The notes beneath the pieces were generated by a model. That model did no database searches. It was not told the origin of the DNA and saw nothing but the letters and a program-made list of their open reading frames with translations. A stretch of 64,000 nucleotides of DNA from Rhizobium sp. Pop5 (GTDB lineage Bacteria > Pseudomonadota > Alphaproteobacteria > Rhizobiales > Rhizobiaceae): the NCBI RefSeq assembly GCF_024721175.1, contig NZ_CP099399.1:1612001-1676000 (forward strand), written 5' to 3'. This document shows, one piece after another, positions 46,652 to 56,384 of the stretch (position 1 is the stretch's first letter; every line of letters starts with the position of its first letter). Position numbers and translations under genes: made by a program.

Positions 46652-47146
46652 ATGACGACAGCTTTTTATCCGGGGTCCTTCGACCCGATCACCAATGGAC
46701 ATGTGGATGTTTTGGTTCAGGCGCTGAATGTCGCCGAGAAGGTCATCGTCGCGATCGGCATTCATCCCGGCAAGGCACCGCTCTTCTCCTTCGAGGAACG
46801 CGCGGAGCTGATCCGCCGTTCGCTTGGTGAAGTCCTGCCCGGCAAGACCGGCGACATCTCAGTCGTCGCCTTCGACAATCTGGTCGTCGATGCCGCCCGC
46901 ACCCATGGCGCGACGCTCCTGATCCGCGGCCTTCGCGACGGCACCGATCTCGACTACGAGATGCAGATGGCTGGCATGAACAGGACAATGGCGCCCGATA
47001 TCCAGACCATCTTTTTGCCGGCGGGGACGGCTTCGCGGCCCATTACCGCCACATTGGTTCGCCAGATCGCCGCCATGGGCGGCGACGTCAGCGCTTTCGT
47101 GCCGGCCGCCGTCTTGCAAGCCCTCACTTCCAAGCGCCCAAATTAG
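46652..47146 (+). CDS. coaD: Phosphopantetheine adenylyltransferase
   Basis: A 164-residue enzyme making dephospho-CoA from ATP and 4'-phosphopantetheine. The nucleotidyltransferase motif TNGH is at residues 14-17 within [31 protein letters not shown] and [10 protein letters not shown] are further family signatures. It is followed 36 bp later by the first cyclophilin gene. Confidence 0.96.
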   Translation: MTTAFYPGSFDPITNGHVDVLVQALNVAEKVIVAIGIHPGKAPLFSFEERAELIRRSLGEVLPGKTGDISVVAFDNLVVDAARTHGATLLIRGLRDGTDLDYEMQMAGMNRTMAPDIQTIFLPAGTASRPITATLVRQIAAMGGDVSAFVPAAVLQALTSKRPN

Positions 47147-47182
47147 CCAAAGACTAGGCGGATAACGCCCAATGGAGCTCAC

Positions 47183-47755
47183 ATGAAACTCTTTTATCTC
47201 GCATTTGCCGGCGTGCTTTATCTCGCCTCTTTTGCCGGCGATGCCTTCGCCCAGTCGGCCGATCATTATCTCACCATCCAGCTGAAGAACGGTCCCGTCG
47301 TCATCCAGCTGATGCCTGAGGTGGCGCCGAAACATGTCGCCCAGATCGAGGCGCTGGCCAAGAAGGGCGAATATGACAATGTTGCCTTCCATCGCGTCAT
47401 CCCCGGCTTCATGGCCCAGACCGGCGATGTGAAATACGGCAACATGGAAAAGAATTTCGACGCCAGCCTGGCCGGCACTGGCGGCTCCGACCTGCCTGAC
47501 CTTCCAGCCGAATTCTCCAAGACCCCGTTTGTTCGGGGCACGGTTGGCATGGCACGCGCTCAGGATCCGAATTCTGCCAATTCGCAGTTCTTCATCATGT
47601 TCGCCGACGGTTCCTTCCTCAACGGCCAGTACACGGTCGTCGGCAAGGTTGTTTCCGGCATGGAAAACGTCGACAAGATCAAGAAGGGCGAAGGCCAGAA
47701 CGGCGAAGTCAGCAATCCCGACCGCATGATCAAGGTCACGCTGGGCAAGAAGTAA
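47183..47755 (+). CDS. ppiA: Peptidyl-prolyl cis-trans isomerase, exported cyclophilin
   Basis: A 190-residue cyclophilin with a signal peptide ending in DAFA near residue 22, so it is periplasmic. Catalytic core segments are FHRVIPGFMAQTGD, RGTVGMARAQDPNSANSQFFI and GQYTVVGKVVSGM. It helps proline isomerisation in exported proteins. A cytosolic paralogue follows 28 bp later, evidently from a tandem duplication. Confidence 0.93.
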   Translation: MKLFYLAFAGVLYLASFAGDAFAQSADHYLTIQLKNGPVVIQLMPEVAPKHVAQIEALAKKGEYDNVAFHRVIPGFMAQTGDVKYGNMEKNFDASLAGTGGSDLPDLPAEFSKTPFVRGTVGMARAQDPNSANSQFFIMFADGSFLNGQYTVVGKVVSGMENVDKIKKGEGQNGEVSNPDRMIKVTLGKK

Positions 47756-47783
47756 CCGACGAGAAGAAACAGAGGAAAAGACA

Positions 47784-48293
47784 ATGGCCGAGATCAAGGA
47801 TCCCGAAAACACCATCATTCTGGAAACCACCAAGGGTAAGGTTGTCATCCAGCTTCTGCCGCAGGTGGCACCCGAGCATGTCAAGCGCATCAAGGAACTC
47901 GCCCGCGAAAACGCCTATGACGGCGTCGTTTTCCACCGCGTCATCGCCGATTTCATGGCGCAGACGGGCGACGTGGAGTTCGGCAAGAAGGGCGGCGAGA
48001 ACTTCAATCCGAGCCGCGCTGGCATGGGCGGCTCCTCCAAGGATGATCTGAAGGCCGAATTCTCCGCGACGCCGCATGTCCGCGGTACCTGCTCGATGGC
48101 CCGTTCGCAGAACCCGAATTCGGCCAACTCCCAATTCTTCATCTGCTTCACCGACGCTCCGTGGCTGAACAAGCAGTATTCGGTCTGGGGCCAGGTCATC
48201 GAAGGCATGGACAACGTCGACAAGATCAAGAAGGGCGAACCCGTCTCCGATCCGGATTCGATCGTCTCCATGCGGGTTGCCGCCGACGTCTGA
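47784..48293 (+). CDS. ppiB: Peptidyl-prolyl cis-trans isomerase, cytosolic cyclophilin
   Basis: A 169-residue cyclophilin without signal peptide. FHRVIADFMAQTGD, RGTCSMARSQNPNSANSQFFI and KQYSVWGQVIEGM match the exported paralogue just upstream. GAGGAAAAG precedes the ATG. A hairpin terminator follows. Confidence 0.93.
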   Translation: MAEIKDPENTIILETTKGKVVIQLLPQVAPEHVKRIKELARENAYDGVVFHRVIADFMAQTGDVEFGKKGGENFNPSRAGMGGSSKDDLKAEFSATPHVRGTCSMARSQNPNSANSQFFICFTDAPWLNKQYSVWGQVIEGMDNVDKIKKGEPVSDPDSIVSMRVAADV

Positions 48294-48309
48294 TTGTGAT
48301 TTCTGCTGG

Positions 48310-48345
48310 AACCCGCCCTTGCGCGAAAGCGCGGGGCGGGTTTCG
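48310..48345 (+). terminator. Hairpin after ppiB
   Basis: AACCCGCCC and GGGCGGGTT form the outer stem, and an inner GCGC-GAAA-GCGC tetraloop hairpin sits within it. The T run is short (TTT), so termination may be partial before queA. Confidence 0.65.
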
Positions 48346-48365
48346 CTTTGCCTGAAAGTGCCCTT

Positions 48366-49451
48366 ATGCGCGTAGACCTTTTCGATTTCGACCTGCCGGA
48401 TGAACGCATTGCGCTGCGGCCCGCCGAGCCGCGCGACAGCGCACGCCTGCTCGTCGTCGATCCGAATGGGCAGACAATGCTTTCCGACCATCGTGTCTCC
48501 GACCTGCCGTCCTTCCTGCGGGCAGGCGACGCACTTGTATTCAACGACACCAAGGTCATTCCGGCCCAGCTCGAAGGCATTCGCCATCGCGAGGGTGCGG
48601 GCGGCCAGCAGGTGTCGGCGACGCTGCATATGCGTATCGGCGCCAACAAATGGAAGGCTTTCGCCAAACCCGGAAAGCGCATCAAGGAGGGTGATCGCAT
48701 CGCCTTCGGTCATAGCGGCGAAAGCTGCATGATCGGCTCGCTTGATGCGACCGTGGAAGAGAAGGGCGAGGCAGGGGAAGTGACGCTTGCCTTTGACCTC
48801 TCCGGCCCTGTGCTTGATGAAGCGATCGCCGCAGTCGGTCACATTCCGCTGCCGCCCTATATTGCCGCCAAGCGGCCGGAGGATGAGCGCGACCGCGCCG
48901 ACTATCAAACCATCTATGCCCGCGAGGAAGGCGCCGTCGCAGCGCCTACCGCCGGCCTGCACTTCACACCTGATCTATTCGAGGCGCTCGACAAGGCCGG
49001 TATCGAACGCCATTTCGTGACGCTGCATGTCGGCGCCGGCACCTTCCTGCCAGTCAAGGCCGATGATACCGACGACCACAAGATGCATCTCGAAAGCGGC
49101 TATGTCAGCGCCGAGACTGCCGCGCGGCTGAACAGGGTGAAGCAAAGCGGCGGGCGAATCGTCTGTGTCGGTACGACCTCGCTGCGGTTGATCGAGAGTG
49201 CGGCCGGGGAAAACGGAGAGATCAAGCCCTGGGCGGGCGCCACCGGCATCTTCATCACACCAGGTTATCGCTTCAAGGCGGTCGATATCCTGATGACCAA
49301 CTTCCACCTTCCGCGCTCGACGCTGTTTATGCTGGTCTCGGCATTTGCCGGTTTCGAAACCATGCAGGCGGCCTACAAACACGCAATTTCGACAGGCTAC
49401 CGCTTCTATTCCTACGGCGATGCCAGCCTTCTTTTCCGGAAAGATCAATGA
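48366..49451 (+). CDS. queA: S-adenosylmethionine:tRNA ribosyltransferase-isomerase
   Basis: A 361-residue enzyme that turns preQ1 at tRNA position 34 into epoxyqueuosine using S-adenosylmethionine. Family segments are [17 protein letters not shown] at the start, [23 protein letters not shown] and [17 protein letters not shown]. The ATG at 48366 begins MRVDLFD; the frame is open six codons further. Its stop overlaps the tgt start by 4 bp, coupling two successive queuosine steps. Confidence 0.95.
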   Translation: MRVDLFDFDLPDERIALRPAEPRDSARLLVVDPNGQTMLSDHRVSDLPSFLRAGDALVFNDTKVIPAQLEGIRHREGAGGQQVSATLHMRIGANKWKAFAKPGKRIKEGDRIAFGHSGESCMIGSLDATVEEKGEAGEVTLAFDLSGPVLDEAIAAVGHIPLPPYIAAKRPEDERDRADYQTIYAREEGAVAAPTAGLHFTPDLFEALDKAGIERHFVTLHVGAGTFLPVKADDTDDHKMHLESGYVSAETAARLNRVKQSGGRIVCVGTTSLRLIESAAGENGEIKPWAGATGIFITPGYRFKAVDILMTNFHLPRSTLFMLVSAFAGFETMQAAYKHAISTGYRFYSYGDASLLFRKDQ

Positions 49452-50578
49452 CCGAGAACTTCCAGTTCACCCTAACGAAGACCGATGCCGGCGCACGCCT
49501 CGGTGAGGTTTCCATGCCGCGCGGTACGATCCGCACGCCGGCCTTCATGCCTGTCGGCACCGTTGGCACCGTCAAGGCCATGTATCTCGACCAGGTGCGC
49601 GAGACCGGCGCCGACATCATCCTCGGCAACACCTATCATCTGATGCTGCGCCCGACAGCCGAGCGCGTCGCTCGTCTCGGCGGCCTGCACAAGCTGATCC
49701 GCTGGGAGCATCCCATCCTGACGGATTCGGGCGGCTTCCAGGTCATGTCATTGTCCGGCCTGCGTAAGCTCGACGAGCAGGGCGTCACCTTCAAGTCGCA
49801 TGTCGACGGCAGTCTGCACCACATGTCGCCGGAGCGCTCTATAGAAATCCAGGGGCTGCTCGGCTCCGATATCCAGATGCAGCTCGACGAATGCGTGGCG
49901 CTGCCGGCCGAGCCGAAGGAGATCGAGCGCGCCATGGAAATGTCGCTGCGCTGGGCCGAGCGCTGCCGGGTCGCCTTCGGCGAACAGCCCGGCAAGGCGA
50001 TGTTCGGCATCGTCCAGGGCGGCGATATCCCGGCGCTGCGCATCCGGTCGGCTGAGGAACTCACCAAGCTCGATCTCAAGGGTTATGCCGTCGGCGGTCT
50101 TGCGGTTGGCGAGCCGCAGGAAGTGATGCTGCGCATGCTGAAAGAGACGCTTCCCGTCCTGCCGCTGGAAAAGCCGCGTTACCTCATGGGCGTCGGCACG
50201 CCAGACGATATCCTGAAATCGGTCGCCTGCGGCATCGATATGTTCGACTGCGTCATGCCGACCCGTTCCGGTCGCCATGGCCTGGCCTTCACCCGCCGCG
50301 GCAAGGTCAATATCCGCAATGCCCGCCATGCCGAGGATATGCGCCCGCTCGACGAACAGTCGAACTGCCCGGCCTCGCGCGATTATTCGCGCGCCTATCT
50401 GCACCATCTCGTCCGCTCCAACGAGGCGCTCGGCGGCATGCTGCTCTCCTGGCACAACCTCGCCTATTACCAGGAACTGATGCAGGGCATCCGCAAGGCG
50501 ATCGCCGAAGGCCGCTTCGCCGATTTCATGGCGGAGACGATGGAGGAATGGGCGAGGGGTGATCTCGAGCCGGTCTAA
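49448..50578 (+). CDS. tgt: tRNA-guanine transglycosylase
   Basis: A 376-residue enzyme that swaps guanine for preQ1 in the anticodon of Asp, Asn, His and Tyr tRNAs. [10 protein letters not shown] near residue 95 holds one catalytic Asp and [12 protein letters not shown] near 260 the nucleophile. The usual zinc-site positions after this should include Cys residues; only part is obvious here ([17 protein letters not shown]). Its TAA interlocks with the TAG of the convergent acyltransferase gene. Confidence 0.95.
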   Translation: MTENFQFTLTKTDAGARLGEVSMPRGTIRTPAFMPVGTVGTVKAMYLDQVRETGADIILGNTYHLMLRPTAERVARLGGLHKLIRWEHPILTDSGGFQVMSLSGLRKLDEQGVTFKSHVDGSLHHMSPERSIEIQGLLGSDIQMQLDECVALPAEPKEIERAMEMSLRWAERCRVAFGEQPGKAMFGIVQGGDIPALRIRSAEELTKLDLKGYAVGGLAVGEPQEVMLRMLKETLPVLPLEKPRYLMGVGTPDDILKSVACGIDMFDCVMPTRSGRHGLAFTRRGKVNIRNARHAEDMRPLDEQSNCPASRDYSRAYLHHLVRSNEALGGMLLSWHNLAYYQELMQGIRKAIAEGRFADFMAETMEEWARGDLEPV

Positions 50579-51660
50579 GCGCTGCCTGCGCTGCCGGTTG
50601 CGGGGGCTGTAGACGTCGGATTCGACGAAAGCATCATTTTGAGCTTTTTGCGCACCGGCTCGTCGAAGCGAACGGCGGCAATGCCCGCCACAATGAAAAT
50701 CGCTATAACGACAACCATACCGGCTGCCGGAGAGGCAGGAAGGTCGTAGCCCTTTTGCCGCAATGTCTGCAGCAGGCTGAAGATCGGCCCGTGCAAGATA
50801 TAAATCGGATAGGAAAGCCTCCCCAACGACCGGAACATCAGCTCGACAAAGCCGGTCTGCGTCGTGCGCATGGCAATCCAGACAATGGCCGGGAAAACCA
50901 CAAGGCATATGAAGAGATCGAAATAGGGGAAGCCGAAGAATGTGGCGGCTGGTATGTTTACAATCAGGATCAGACAACCGCAGAGAAGAAGGCCGATAAT
51001 GTTGCCATTATTGACAGTGTTTGGTTTTCGGACCTCGTACAACCTGTAAAGGCAGATCCCGAGCAAGAACGAGAACAGCACTCTTGAAAAGCCAAAGATG
51101 AAATAGCTCGGCTGGAAACCGATATCGAGGTTTCCTTCTAACAATGCTCCGTACAGAGCCATGCCGGCAGCCGCTAGCGCGATGGCGAGCAAGCTTCTGA
51201 GTGACAGTCGTATCAGGAGTATGGAGAACAGTACCCCGGCCCAAAGCTCGAAGAAGAGCGACCAGCTAGGTGCGTTGAATGGGAAGAGACTTCCGAGGCT
51301 CGTGCTTGGAATGAAGAGTATCCCCTTCAGCACAAGGCCCGCCAGGGCGGAGTAGTCCAAGCCAATCTGAATTGCATAGCTGACAAGGCCAATCGGAAGC
51401 GAAAGAAGATAAAGAGGATAGAGCCGAATGATACGCTGCAGCAGAAATCCGGCAGGCGAAATCTCCCCTGTTATCAGTCGCCTCTCATAGGAGTTGGCAA
51501 GAACAACGCCGCTCAAAAGAAAGAAGAGGTCGACAGCAAGGTAACTGATATTTGGACTTATCGGACCAAGTGCGCCTTCCGTGTGCCGGAAGATGACCAT
51601 GATAGCTGCAACTCCGCGCAGCGCCTCAAGAGCCGTGAAAAATTGCTTGCCAGAATTCAA
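50575..51660 (-). CDS. Acyltransferase 3 family membrane protein (OafA-like)
   Basis: A 361-residue protein with about ten membrane helices. The start [20 protein letters not shown] contains the family's Arg and catalytic His, and [20 protein letters not shown] follows. Such enzymes acetylate or acylate surface polysaccharides or lipopolysaccharide. The start is TTG at 51660 with GGAGG nine bases ahead. It is noticeably richer in A and T than its neighbours and has no polysaccharide genes beside it, which hints at separate acquisition. Confidence 0.87.
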   Translation of the reverse strand: MNSGKQFFTALEALRGVAAIMVIFRHTEGALGPISPNISYLAVDLFFLLSGVVLANSYERRLITGEISPAGFLLQRIIRLYPLYLLSLPIGLVSYAIQIGLDYSALAGLVLKGILFIPSTSLGSLFPFNAPSWSLFFELWAGVLFSILLIRLSLRSLLAIALAAAGMALYGALLEGNLDIGFQPSYFIFGFSRVLFSFLLGICLYRLYEVRKPNTVNNGNIIGLLLCGCLILIVNIPAATFFGFPYFDLFICLVVFPAIVWIAMRTTQTGFVELMFRSLGRLSYPIYILHGPIFSLLQTLRQKGYDLPASPAAGMVVVIAIFIVAGIAAVRFDEPVRKKLKMMLSSNPTSTAPATGSAGSA

Positions 51661-51739
51661 CCTAACAATCCTCCGCTGCCACTTTCTTACTTGAGGAGGA
51701 TTTCGAAATCATTAGCAACTGTTCCGTGTGGTCTGCGCG

Positions 51740-52168
51740 TCAGATCCCCTTGCTGTCCGCATCAGGCATGATCTGTACGCCGTTGATCCTGTAGCTGCCG
51801 TCCGGTTGGCGCGTGAGCTGATAGATCGCCGTCCAGTCCTTGCCGTCGCGGCCTGAGATCAGCACCTCATGATAGATCAGCGCGCCATTGTCGATCGAGC
51901 GGCTGCGTCCGAAGGCGTAGTTGCCGGGATGATAGACCGGCTCGTAGCTCTTCTTGACCATGGCGAAGAACAGGTTCTTGTCGGGATACATCGCCTTGAT
52001 GCCGGGGGCGGCAAAGGAGTAGGCGGTCTCGGCATCGTCCTTGAGGAAGGCCTTGATCTGCTCCTCGATCATCGTCCGCGTCGTGTCGATCGGATCTTCG
52101 GCGTGCGCCGATACGGAGGAGAGGATGGACGCGGCACACAGAATGAAAACTGCGAAAAAGGCGCGCAT
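51740..52168 (-). CDS. DUF4864 family exported protein
   Basis: A 142-residue protein with a signal peptide ending in SAHA near residue 22. DDAETAYSFAAPGIKAMYP, MVKKSYEPVYHPGNYAFG and RQPDGSYRINGVQI match DUF4864 as I recall it, a family with an NTF2-like fold and unknown function. GGAGA precedes the ATG, and a 13-bp hairpin lies directly upstream of that site. Confidence 0.82.
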   Translation of the reverse strand: MRAFFAVFILCAASILSSVSAHAEDPIDTTRTMIEEQIKAFLKDDAETAYSFAAPGIKAMYPDKNLFFAMVKKSYEPVYHPGNYAFGRSRSIDNGALIYHEVLISGRDGKDWTAIYQLTRQPDGSYRINGVQIMPDADSKGI

Positions 52169-52181
52169 GGATTGGTCTCCG

Positions 52182-52211
52182 GCTCCGCCAGGGAATGATC
52201 CCTGGCGGAGC
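52182..52211 (-). other. Strong hairpin next to the DUF4864 ribosome site
   Basis: GCTCCGCCAGGGA and TCCCTGGCGGAGC are perfect complements (13 bp) around an ATGA loop. On the minus strand it ends one base before the ribosome site GGAGA. There is no T run. It may process, stabilise or control the message between the synthase and DUF4864 genes. Confidence 0.7.
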
Positions 52212-52249
52212 AGAAGTGTAGGCCAATTTCCGCGCAAGAAAAGCGGACT

Positions 52250-53515
52250 TTACGACCAGCGCCGGAAGAGGGCGCTGGCGTTGACGCCACCGAAGCCGAA
52301 GCCGTTGGTGATGGCATAATCCATCGTGAGCGGTCGAGCCGTCTTGCCGACGATATCGATGCCGTCGGCGGCGGGATCGGCCTCATCCAGATTACGGGTC
52401 GGCGGCGCGATCTGGTCGCGCAGCGCCAGGATGGTGAAGATTGCTTCCAGCCCGCCGGCTGCGCCGAGCAGATGACCGGTCGCCGATTTCGTCGCGCTGA
52501 CGGCAATGCCGCCGTTGCGGCCGAAGACGGTGCCGATCGCCGCGATCTCGCCCCTGTCGCCGACTGGCGTCGAGGTCGCGTGCGCGTTCAGATGCTTGAC
52601 CTCCGACACGGGGATCTTTGCCTGCCGGAGTGCGGCTTCCATCGCCCGGCGCGCGCCATCGCCGTCTTCGGGCCCCGACGTCATGTGATAGGCGTCCGCC
52701 GCCGTGCCGTAGCCAACGAGTTCTGCGAGCGGTGTGGCGCCACGGGCAAGCGCGTGCTCCAGCGTTTCGATGACCAGGATGCCAGCGCCTTCGCCCATGA
52801 CGAAACCGTCGCGCGCGGTGTCGAAGGGCCGGGACGCAAGTTCCGGCCTCTCGTTGAAGCCGGTGGAAAGGGCGCGCGCAGCGGCAAAGCCGCCAAGGCT
52901 CACCTTGTCAATGCAGGCCTCTGCGCCGCCGCAGATTGCCACATCCGCTTCGCCGGAGCGGATCAGCCGCGCCGCATCGCCGATTGCCTGAACGCTTGCC
53001 GCGCAGGCGGTCACAGGAGCGCCGAGCGGCCCCTTGAAGCCGTAGCGGATGCTGACTTGCCCAGCGGCGAGGTTGACGAGGAAAGAAGGCACGGTGAAGG
53101 GCGACAGCCGCCGGACGCCACGGGTCTCGCCGATCCGCACTGCTTCCGCGATAGCAGGAAAGCCGCCGACACCGGAGGCGATGATCGTCGCCGTGCGCTC
53201 GCGTTCGTCTTCGTCGCTCGGCATACAGCCGGCCTGCTTTACCGCTTCCTCCGTCGCCGCCATGGCGAACTGGATGAAGCGGTCCATCTTCTTCTGGTCC
53301 TTCGGCGGCACGTACCGGTCGGGATCGAAACCCGCTTGCGCATCCTCGGTGATATCAGGAACGACACCGCCGACCTTGGCCGAAAGCTCGCCGACGATAT
53401 CTTCCGCCAGCACCCTCAGGCCCGACCGGCCGTCGAGAAGGCGCTTCCAGGCGGACTCGACGCCGGTGCCGAGTGGCGAGACAAGTCCCATGCCGGTGAC
53501 AACGATGCGATCCAT
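52250..53515 (-). CDS. fabF: 3-oxoacyl-ACP synthase II (FabF-like)
   Basis: A 421-residue condensing enzyme. The catalytic triad Cys171 (TACAAS), His312 (NAHATSTPVGD) and His348 (KSATGHLLGAAGG) is complete, so it should extend acyl-ACP chains. It is probably a second copy, since no other fab genes are nearby. The ATG at 53515 follows GAGAGGAAAA. It begins 13 bp after the HxlR regulator gene, which may control it. Confidence 0.9.
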   Translation of the reverse strand: MDRIVVTGMGLVSPLGTGVESAWKRLLDGRSGLRVLAEDIVGELSAKVGGVVPDITEDAQAGFDPDRYVPPKDQKKMDRFIQFAMAATEEAVKQAGCMPSDEDERERTATIIASGVGGFPAIAEAVRIGETRGVRRLSPFTVPSFLVNLAAGQVSIRYGFKGPLGAPVTACAASVQAIGDAARLIRSGEADVAICGGAEACIDKVSLGGFAAARALSTGFNERPELASRPFDTARDGFVMGEGAGILVIETLEHALARGATPLAELVGYGTAADAYHMTSGPEDGDGARRAMEAALRQAKIPVSEVKHLNAHATSTPVGDRGEIAAIGTVFGRNGGIAVSATKSATGHLLGAAGGLEAIFTILALRDQIAPPTRNLDEADPAADGIDIVGKTARPLTMDYAITNGFGFGGVNASALFRRWS

Positions 53516-53528
53516 TTCATTTTCCTCT

Positions 53529-54035
53529 CTATGCGTCGATGCCGAGATACCAGGTGCGCATGCGGGCGACCCGCTCACGCACCTCGTCGTCGGCGGCGGG
53601 ACCTGCAAGCAGGCTCGTATTTTCGGGAGTCACTTGTTCGCCGGTGCGCGCATCGACCAGCTTCGTCTGGCGCTCTTTGCCAGAGGCGGCATCCCCCAGC
53701 AGAAAGGCGAGATCCTCTTCCGGAATATGCCGGCTTCCCCAGGAAAACAGCGTCATCAGGACGGGAAAGAAGTCGCGGCCTTTTTCGGTCAGCAGATACT
53801 CGTAGCGGGCAGGGCGCTGTTGGTAGAGGCGCCGCTCGAACAGGCCTTCATCGATCAGATGCTTCAGCCGCCGCGTCAGGATGTTCGGCGCGATACCAAG
53901 GCTCTTCTGGAATTCGTCGAAACGCGAAAGCCCTTGGAAGGCGTCGCGCAGGATCATGATGCTCCACCAGTCGCCGACGCTGTCGAGCGCGCGCGCCGCG
54001 GGGCATTTGAAATGGCTGAAGCTTGTCCGTTGCAT
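53529..54035 (-). CDS. HxlR-family transcriptional regulator
   Basis: A 168-residue regulator with a winged helix: CPAARALDSVGDWWSIMILRDAF near the start, then FDEFQKSLGIAPNILTRRLKHLIDEGLFER and YLLTEKG. HxlR proteins often respond to redox or electrophile stress. Its start codon lies inside the left arm of a large palindrome (54032-54070), suggesting it represses itself. The start at 54035 was chosen because homology begins there. Confidence 0.9.
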   Translation of the reverse strand: MQRTSFSHFKCPAARALDSVGDWWSIMILRDAFQGLSRFDEFQKSLGIAPNILTRRLKHLIDEGLFERRLYQQRPARYEYLLTEKGRDFFPVLMTLFSWGSRHIPEEDLAFLLGDAASGKERQTKLVDARTGEQVTPENTSLLAGPAADDEVRERVARMRTWYLGIDA

Positions 54036-54077
54036 GATGATAGTCACTATAGCAGTAACTATCATCATGCAAGTTAC
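54032..54077. promoter_or_regulatory. Nested palindromes at the HxlR gene start (candidate operator)
   Basis: GCATGATGATAGT (54032-54044) and ACTATCATCATGC (54058-54070) are perfect 13-bp complements 13 bp apart. A second overlapping dyad GTAACT (54055-54060) and AGTTAC (54072-54077) is also perfect. The block fills the gap between the small membrane gene and the regulator. Confidence 0.7.
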
Positions 54078-54370
54078 TGCCGATCACTTTCGAAAATCCG
54101 GGCAAGCAGAACCCCGGTGACGAGCATGCCGGCTGCGGCGAAGATCGTATCGCCCGGCGTGCCGATATAGAGCGGCCCGATATTGGCAAAGAGCAGGAAG
54201 GCAATCAGGAAGTTCGCCCAGCCCCAGACGACGTTCACCACCGGCGAGCCGGGTTGCCGCGCCAAAGGGATTCGGAAGCGGCGGCCGCTGACGCCGTTGA
54301 CGAAATGCGGGACGCCGTTGGTCAGAAAGGCTGCGGCAATGAAGTGGGCGATATAAGCGATCCAGGGCAA
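54074..54370 (-). CDS. Small integral membrane protein of unknown function
   Basis: A 98-residue protein with three hydrophobic helices. HFIAAAFLTNGVPHFVNGVSG and RRFRIPLA look conserved, but I cannot name the family. The start is TTG at 54370 after GGAGA. It is upstream of the HxlR gene on the same strand and is probably part of the same group. Confidence 0.72.
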   Translation of the reverse strand: MPWIAYIAHFIAAAFLTNGVPHFVNGVSGRRFRIPLARQPGSPVVNVVWGWANFLIAFLLFANIGPLYIGTPGDTIFAAAGMLVTGVLLARIFESDRQ

Positions 54371-54521
54371 AGGCTTCTCCGCTGCTGCACGAGTGGCATC
54401 AACGGAAGAATGTGGCGGATATCCGTGGCGGCAAGAGGGGCGCGGGAAAGCCGGCTGCCCATGACGCCGCGGAAATTCGTTTTATTCGATGGTGGTGGAA
54501 GCGGCCGGACCGCTATCCCGA

Positions 54522-56384
54522 TCAGAGAAGCTGGAAATCGCTGAAGTGAAGTGCGGGAGACTTGTCGAGATGGGCGACTTGGACTGCACTGCCCGCTGCA
54601 CTTCCATCCGCGTCAAAGGATAAAGTGCCGCTGGTCTGATCGTAGATCAATTTATCATCGGCCTCGAGCGCTTTCGTTCCCAGAACGAAATTCTCATCCG
54701 AAAATTTGGATAGGCTGAGTTCTGGGAAAATCGTGTGGTCGAACAACAGCTTGTCGCCCGCTGAGGAAGAGAAATCCACAATCTTGTCGACGCTGGTATT
54801 GCTGGGTTTGGTATTGAAGACAAAGGAGTCGGCTCCGCCTCCACCGGTGAGGGTGTCCGCTTCTGTCTTCCCGACCAGCTTGTCGTCTCCGAGGCCGCCG
54901 ATCAACCGGTCAGCCCCTTTCCCGCCGGTGAGGGAGTTATTGCCGTCATTACCTGTGAGAACGTTGGCCGCGTTGTTGCCCGTACCATTCAGATCGGACG
55001 TGCCGGTGAGCTTGAGGTTCTCTACGTTTCCGATCACATGCGCCGTGTCCGCGAGGCTGAAACTGATCGAAGACACGACGGTATCCGTTCCGCCGCCCCG
55101 GCTTTCGTCGACGATTTGTGTCGGACTGGTCACGGTAAATGTGTCGTTGCCGGGGCCGCCGTAGAGATGGTCGGTGGCCGGCGGCGTGCTGGTGCTGCCG
55201 CGTTCGATGTCGATGATAACGGGATGATCGACGATATCGAGTGTTAGCGACGAGACGTTGCTGAGGCTTTTGACGGCGGTCGTCCCGCTCAGGGGATCGA
55301 AGACCTGAACGGACCCGAACGATGCTCCGAGATTGACCTTGACGCTTGTCGCCGCCGCCTGAATGGCGGTGTCGGACGACTGGTTCCAGATATCGGGTTC
55401 GTTCCAGATGATGATCTGGTAGCTGCCGTCCGATTTCTCCGTCAGCAGGCTGCGGGCCGACGACCGCAGGCCATCGATCGAATAATTGAGGGTTCCCGCA
55501 TCAAAGCTCGCCTTTGCAGCGCCATCGTCGCCAAGGATCGTGGTCAGATTGTGGATCGCCGTCGCAGCCGGCTTGGCTGAATAGTCGAGGTGGAAAAGAC
55601 CGAAATGCTTTTCCTGGTTGGCGCCCCCTGGATCGGAATAGGCGTCCAGCAACTCGTAGATGAACGTGTTTTTCGAGCCGAGCGCCGCGCCGTCCATCAG
55701 CGTATTGAGTACGAGCTTTGCCTGCGTTGCTTCGCTGACGCCTTCCCAGCCGCCATTGCTGTCGGCGGTCAGCGAAGTGTGATAACCGGTTTCTGTGATC
55801 GCAAGCGGCTTGCCGGGATCGGCATTGCGCTGCACGCCGGATTCGCGGGAAAGCCAGGAATATGGCTGGTCTCCATCCTTCGCATAGGTGTGGATCGTCG
55901 TGTAATCGGAGGCGGAAGCGACCGTATATCCGGTAAAGCCGAGAACCGGTATGTTCTTCAGCAGGGGGTCGGCATTGACGGCGTCAAACAGGTCTTTCTG
56001 ATAGGCGAGCGCGGCTGCTTGGCCGCTGAGGCCGTGATAGCTGACCGGCCAGTTGTTGACTTCGTTCGGACCTTCGATGCCGACGACCGAACCCGGATGG
56101 GCCTGCACGAAGGCATGCAGCCGCTGGGCGACGGTCGCGGGGCCCACTTCGCGCTGAGCGCTGAAGACGAATTGCACGCCGGCTGCGGCCGCATCGCCGA
56201 GATGCGTTTGACCGTTGGGATCGGACGCGGCGTTGGGGGCATGATCGCGGACCGTTTCGAGGCCGAGATAGTCGAGAGCCTTAACAACTTCCCCGACATT
56301 GGAATATTTTCCGTCGGTGTAGTCGATATGCGTATCGATGCCGAAGGAGCGAATAATATCGTTTATTCTAACGGCTTGAGCCAT
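54522..56384 (-). CDS. RTX calcium-binding protein with glycosidase-like N-terminal domain
   Basis: A 620-residue protein with no signal peptide. Residues about 1-280 resemble a (beta/alpha)8 glycosidase of clan A: GPNEVNN offers Glu108 as acid/base and ITETGY offers Glu198 as nucleophile. Residues about 280-400 form a beta-rich linker domain. RTX-type glycine/aspartate repeats lie at 409-420 and about 477-520 (GGPGNDTF, GGKGADRLIGG, GGGGADSF). The end is a typical uncleaved type I secretion tail. GGGAGAA precedes the ATG at 56384. It is probably secreted and acts on a polysaccharide. Confidence 0.85.
   Translation of the reverse strand: MAQAVRINDIIRSFGIDTHIDYTDGKYSNVGEVVKALDYLGLETVRDHAPNAASDPNGQTHLGDAAAAGVQFVFSAQREVGPATVAQRLHAFVQAHPGSVVGIEGPNEVNNWPVSYHGLSGQAAALAYQKDLFDAVNADPLLKNIPVLGFTGYTVASASDYTTIHTYAKDGDQPYSWLSRESGVQRNADPGKPLAITETGYHTSLTADSNGGWEGVSEATQAKLVLNTLMDGAALGSKNTFIYELLDAYSDPGGANQEKHFGLFHLDYSAKPAATAIHNLTTILGDDGAAKASFDAGTLNYSIDGLRSSARSLLTEKSDGSYQIIIWNEPDIWNQSSDTAIQAAATSVKVNLGASFGSVQVFDPLSGTTAVKSLSNVSSLTLDIVDHPVIIDIERGSTSTPPATDHLYGGPGNDTFTVTSPTQIVDESRGGGTDTVVSSISFSLADTAHVIGNVENLKLTGTSDLNGTGNNAANVLTGNDGNNSLTGGKGADRLIGGLGDDKLVGKTEADTLTGGGGADSFVFNTKPSNTSVDKIVDFSSSAGDKLLFDHTIFPELSLSKFSDENFVLGTKALEADDKLIYDQTSGTLSFDADGSAAGSAVQVAHLDKSPALHFSDFQLL

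Noticed and set aside
47183..48293. Tandem cyclophilin genes as one broken gene
   Set aside because: Each has its own start, ribosome site, stop and complete active site; only the first has a signal peptide.
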